Positions 61,498 through 64,000 of a stretch of DNA of 64,000 nucleotides are shown here, one piece after another (position 1 is the first letter of the stretch; each line of letters begins with the position of its first letter). Where the stretch lies: assembly GCF_026341515.1 (NCBI RefSeq), contig NZ_JAPEOK010000001.1, positions 2,480,001 to 2,544,000 of the forward strand, given 5' to 3'. The notes below the pieces were generated by a model. That model was given only the letters and a program-made list of their open reading frames with translations. It did no database searches and was not told where the DNA came from. The stretch comes from Streptomyces sp. NBC_00878. Its GTDB lineage: Bacteria; Actinomycetota; Actinomycetes; Streptomycetales; Streptomycetaceae. The position numbers and the translations under genes were made by a program.

Positions 61498-61997
61498 CGT
61501 GAGTCCTCTCCGAAGCGGGCCCGGGCCTCGGCGACGGTGGCCAGGCCCGCGCTCTGCCGCCGTCCGACGCCCAGCAGGCCGAGTAGCCGGGAGTTCTCGA
61601 TGGTCAGGAACTCGACCGGCGCGGTGGCTGAGGCGTTGTAGTGGCGGTGCCACGTCCACGGCGGGGTGTAGACGAAGTCGCCGGCCGACCAGGACTCGGT
61701 CTCGTCCTCGACCTCGCTGTACCCCTCGCCGCTGATGACGAAGTGCACCGTCTCGTGGTGGTGCCGCTGCATGTCCGAGCTCAGCCCCGGCGGGATGGTC
61801 TGCCGGAAGATCTCGAAGGTGGTGGTCGGCAGCTTCCCCGCGATCGAGAGCGTGGTGGGGTTGTGCACCTGGTCGGCCGGCAGCCTCTCCAGCTGCGCCG
61901 CGTGCACGACGACCGGGCGGGCGGCGCCGGGCCGCACGCTGTCGGAGATCGCGCCGAGGAAGTCGGCCAGCTGGAATCCGTCTCCTGACTGGGCCAT
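61494..61997 (-). CDS. Cupin-domain protein
   Basis: A 167-residue single cupin. The metal-type motif 1 is visible as RHHHETVHFVISGEGYSEVE and motif 2 as PPWTWHRHYN, so metal binding is likely. Small cupins in aromatic operons act as isomerases, dioxygenases or sensors; the sequence does not settle which. It is translationally coupled to the hydrolase (ATGA) and to the SDR gene (TGATG). Confidence 0.85.
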   Translation of the reverse strand: MAQSGDGFQLADFLGAISDSVRPGAARPVVVHAAQLERLPADQVHNPTTLSIAGKLPTTTFEIFRQTIPPGLSSDMQRHHHETVHFVISGEGYSEVEDETESWSAGDFVYTPPWTWHRHYNASATAPVEFLTIENSRLLGLLGVGRRQSAGLATVAEARARFGEDSR

Positions 61998-62797
61998 CAG
62001 ATCGTTTCCGTCCTTCCGCCGTCGACCGTGAGTACGGTCCCGTTGATGTAGCCCGCGGCAGCCGAGGCCAGGAAGGTCACGGCCGCCCCGATCTCCTCGG
62101 GCCGCCCGGCCCGGCCGGCCGGGATGCCCGCCGCGTCCGCCGCGTCGAGGTCCTCGTACGGGACCTCGGTGATCCGGGCGCGGACGTCCAGGATCTCGCG
62201 GCGGCGCTCGGTCGCCGTGGCGCCGGGCGCCACGCAGTTGACCGTGACCCCTTCGGCCGCGAACTCCCGGGAGAGCAGCTTGGCGGCCGCGGTGACCGCG
62301 GACCGCACGACCACGGACGTCGCGAGGTCGGGCTGGGGCTGGCGCACCGCCGCGGAGGTCACGAGGACGACCCGGCCGAAGCCCCGCTCGGCCATGCGCG
62401 GCAGGGCGAGCCGCGCCAGGCGCAGCGGGCCGAGCAGCAGCAGTTCGAAGGCCTGCTGCCAGCGTTCGTCCTCGACTTCGAGGATGCGGCCGGGCGGGGG
62501 TCCGCCGGCGTTGAGCACGAGGACGTCGAGCGCGCCGTACCGGCTCTCCATCTCGTCGAGGGCCGCCGCGGCGGACTTCGGCTCCGACATGTCGTTGACC
62601 AGCGCGTGGACGATGCCGCCGGTGTCCCTGCCGAGTCGTAGCGCCGCGGACTCCAACTGCTCGGCACGCCGCCCGGTGATGACGACGCGGTGGCCCGACC
62701 GCAGGAGCTGTTCGGCGACGGCGTACCCGATTCCGGCGCTGCCGCCGCCGACGAGGGCGTTGCGAGCGTTGATGGCAGCCTCCTGGTTTTCGGGCAC
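61997..62797 (-). CDS. Short-chain dehydrogenase/reductase
   Basis: An SDR of about 258-266 residues. Cofactor motif GGGSAGIGYAVAEQLL, then LNAGGPPPG (NAG motif), VTSAAVRQPQP with the catalytic serine, and RPEEIGAAVTFLASAAAGYINGTVLTVDGG. The expected YxxxK reads as VVRSAVTAAAK, so the tyrosine is replaced and the lysine kept. The start is odd: the nearest GTG (62797) lacks a binding site, while AGGAGG (62784-62779) stands five bases before an ATC (62773). It leads the aromatic operon and could oxidise a dihydrodiol or alcohol, but the missing tyrosine leaves this open. Confidence 0.82.
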   Translation of the reverse strand: MPENQEAAINARNALVGGGSAGIGYAVAEQLLRSGHRVVITGRRAEQLESAALRLGRDTGGIVHALVNDMSEPKSAAAALDEMESRYGALDVLVLNAGGPPPGRILEVEDERWQQAFELLLLGPLRLARLALPRMAERGFGRVVLVTSAAVRQPQPDLATSVVVRSAVTAAAKLLSREFAAEGVTVNCVAPGATATERRREILDVRARITEVPYEDLDAADAAGIPAGRAGRPEEIGAAVTFLASAAAGYINGTVLTVDGGRTETI

Positions 62798-62969
62798 CGC
62801 TGGGTTTCGAGCACCGCTGGGTTTCGTGCGGTGCTGGTTCTCGCGCGCCGACCGCAGGTTCTCGCGTACCGCCGGCTCCGAACGCCGGAGTTCGCGGGCA
62901 CTGAGTTCCCTGACCGGGTCACCGGTCGCGGCGGGTCTATCGTGGGCCGCATGAACCCGGGAACCAACG
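62798..62969. other. Divergent promoter region, SDR and IclR genes
   Basis: The gap contains two direct copies of GCACCGCTGGGTTTCG (62795-62810 and 62812-62827) and further GTTCTCGCG repeats to about 62865. I see no clear -35/-10 pair. The regulatory palindrome lies at the beginning of the IclR gene. Confidence 0.5.
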
Positions 62970-63737
62970 ATGAGTCCCGCTGAGCGGGACAACGGTGCTC
63001 AGGTCGCGGGCGGCCTCGAACGCGCCGCGGCGATCCTCGGCGCCTTCGACGCGACGCACCGCGACCTGACCCTCGCCGCCCTCGTCGCCCGCAGCGGTCT
63101 GCCGCGCTCCACCGCCCACCGCACCGCCGACCGGATGATCCGGCTCGGCTGGCTCGACAAGCCGAAGGACCGGTACCGGATCGGCAACCGCCTGTTCGAG
63201 ATCGCGAGCCTGGCCCCGATCCGGCTCCAACTGCGGGAGGCGGTGCTGCCCTTCCTCCAGGACCTGCACAGCGCGACCAAGGTCACCGTGCAGCTCGGAG
63301 TGCTCGACGGTGCGCAGATCCTGGTCGTCGAGAAGATCACCGGTCATCGGCCGATGCCGATGCTCTCCCAGGTCGGCGGGATCATCCCGGCACACTGCTC
63401 GGCGCTGGGCCGCGCGATCCTGGCCTACAGCGACACCGCGACCATCGACGCCGTACTGGCCGCCGGCCTGGAGCGCAGGACGCCGCGCACGCTGACCGAT
63501 CCGGTGGCCATCCTGCGCGAGCTGACCGCGATCCCGCCGCGCGGCTGGGCGGTCGAACGCGAGGAGGGCAACATCGGGGTCAGCTGCGTGGCCGCCCCGG
63601 TCTTCGGCCCGCTCGGCGAGGTCGTGGCCGCACTGTCCGTCACCGGCCCCTCCGGTCTGATCCGGGCGCAGGCGATCGGCCCCGCCGTACGCCTGGCCGC
63701 GGCGGCGGCGTCCCGGGCCTACTGCTCGCGCCGGTGA
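62970..63737 (+). CDS. IclR-family transcriptional regulator
   Basis: A 255-residue regulator. N-terminal winged helix (about 15-75: RAAAILGAFDATHRDLTLAALVARSGLPRSTAHRTADRMIRLGWL) and C-terminal IclR effector domain with VVEKITGHRPMPMLSQVGGIIPAHCSALGRAILAY and GWAVEREEGNIGVSCVAAPVF. The ATG at 62970 lacks a strong binding site. A palindrome overlaps its first codons and another lies after the gene, before the gene at 63885. It most likely governs the aromatic operon to its left and the gene to its right. Confidence 0.92.
   Translation: MSPAERDNGAQVAGGLERAAAILGAFDATHRDLTLAALVARSGLPRSTAHRTADRMIRLGWLDKPKDRYRIGNRLFEIASLAPIRLQLREAVLPFLQDLHSATKVTVQLGVLDGAQILVVEKITGHRPMPMLSQVGGIIPAHCSALGRAILAYSDTATIDAVLAAGLERRTPRTLTDPVAILRELTAIPPRGWAVEREEGNIGVSCVAAPVFGPLGEVVAALSVTGPSGLIRAQAIGPAVRLAAAAASRAYCSRR
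62974..62990. promoter_or_regulatory. IclR-type palindrome at the IclR start
   Basis: GTCCCGCTGAGCGGGAC is a perfect 7-bp inverted repeat around TGA. It overlaps codons 2-7 of the IclR gene and faces the SDR operon. A near copy is at 63778-63794. Confidence 0.6.
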
Positions 63738-63777
63738 CCATCGCCGACCGTCGTTGACCGCCGCAGACCAGGCCGGA

Positions 63778-63794
63778 GTCCCGCTGTGTGGGAC
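63778..63794. promoter_or_regulatory. IclR-type palindrome upstream of the gene at 63885
   Basis: GTCCCGCTGTGTGGGAC differs from the site at 62974-62990 at two bases (6 of 7 arm pairs). It lies 91 bp before the start of the partial gene at the right edge. Confidence 0.6.
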
Positions 63795-63884
63795 TTCTGA
63801 TTGCCGAGCAGGCCGCGCGGCCCGCACGCTGTGAGCGCCGGCACACCGATGGCCGGCCGGTGCGGCGACCTCAAGGAGACGACG

Positions 63885-64000
63885 ATGACTCTAGGCGGCG
63901 GCTACATGCTGCCCTCGCGCGAGGGACAGGCGATCGCGGCGATCGGGCTCGGCATCACGAAGAAGGCCGACGGCGAGTCGACCCGTGACGCGTACTCGCT
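63885..64000 (+). CDS. Start of an unidentified gene, possibly a second cupin-type protein
   Basis: ATG 63885 follows AAGGAG at 6 bp. The 38 visible residues (MTLGGGYMLPSREGQAIAAI and onward) have good codon use and run off the window. The sequence resembles N-termini of cupin-like proteins, but this is too short to be sure. It is probably controlled by the IclR site upstream. Confidence 0.55.
   Translation, partial: MTLGGGYMLPSREGQAIAAIGLGITKKADGESTRDAYS

Overview
The window looks like a stretch of Streptomyces chromosome. It is very GC-rich, uses many GTG and TTG starts behind AGGAGG-type ribosome binding sites, and overlaps genes by ATGA or GTGA. It carries families typical of this genus: DUF397, ROK and GntR/HutC regulators, sugar ABC importers without an ATPase, DUF3000, HemQ, and a GH64 glucanase behind a DasR-like site. 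I saw no tRNA, rRNA, CRISPR array or complete insertion sequence.

Region by region. (1) 1-4501: the tail of a DUF397 gene, then a ROK regulator and a secreted GH2 exo-beta-D-glucosaminidase (chitosan breakdown), with a clear promoter and palindromic operator between them. (2) 4658-8080: an aldo/keto reductase, a two-gene ABC exporter and a PTH2-like protein. (3) 8141-12763 (minus): a four-gene run of an ImmA/IrrE-type metalloprotein, two paralogous 7-TM proteins of the MAB_1171c/DUF6545 type and a FAD monooxygenase, followed by about 1 kb with little coding content. (4) 13738-21104: a das-like amino-sugar cluster of divergent GntR/UTRA regulator, lipoprotein, two permeases and GH20 hexosaminidase, then a secreted CBM3-GH16 protein. 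(5) 21120-31533: a regulator that fuses a MarR-like winged helix to the N-terminal domain of an IS5-type transposase. It is divergent from a peptide-import operon (binding protein, M14 carboxypeptidase, two permeases, two ATPases, PaiB-like protein, amidohydrolase). (6) 31661-33029: a GH64 beta-1,3-glucanase with a dre-like site and a LacI-type palindrome upstream. (7) 33231-37735: two paralogous membrane-anchored DUF4142 proteins flanking a DUF692/MNIO enzyme, then a TIGR04222-like membrane protein. (8) 37865-53959: core chromosome, with an S33 tripeptidyl peptidase, hemQ, hemY, a DUF4349 lipoprotein, a CoA-disulfide-reductase-like flavoprotein, a rhomboid protease, hemE, DUF3000, an orphan response regulator, RNase D, and the beta-oxidation pair fadA-fadB. 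From memory this gene order matches the SCO6026-SCO6046 region of S. coelicolor. (9) 54161-56607: an epimerase and an alpha/beta hydrolase divergent from a MarR regulator, across a 37-bp palindrome. (10) 56775-64000: a meta-cleavage cluster for an aromatic compound (SDR, cupin, ring-cleavage dioxygenase, C-C hydrolase, hydratase, acetaldehyde dehydrogenase, aldolase) divergent from an IclR regulator, with matching IclR-type palindromes at both ends of the regulator gene and a second gene beginning at the window edge.

Working together. Regions 1, 4 and 6 form a polysaccharide theme (chitosan, chitin and beta-1,3-glucan), with secreted hydrolases, an importer for the released oligosaccharides, and repressor sites linking them. 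Region 5 can import and trim peptides or amides. Region 8 holds the last steps of the coproporphyrin-dependent heme route. Region 10 turns a catechol-type substrate into central metabolites.

The observations most worth following are the regulator-transposase fusion (21120-22115), the MNIO enzyme between two DUF4142 paralogues (33231-36858), the ImmA/IrrE module (8141-12763), a repeat nested in another repeat (39439-39529), and an SDR gene whose best ribosome binding site precedes an ATC codon (62771-62784).
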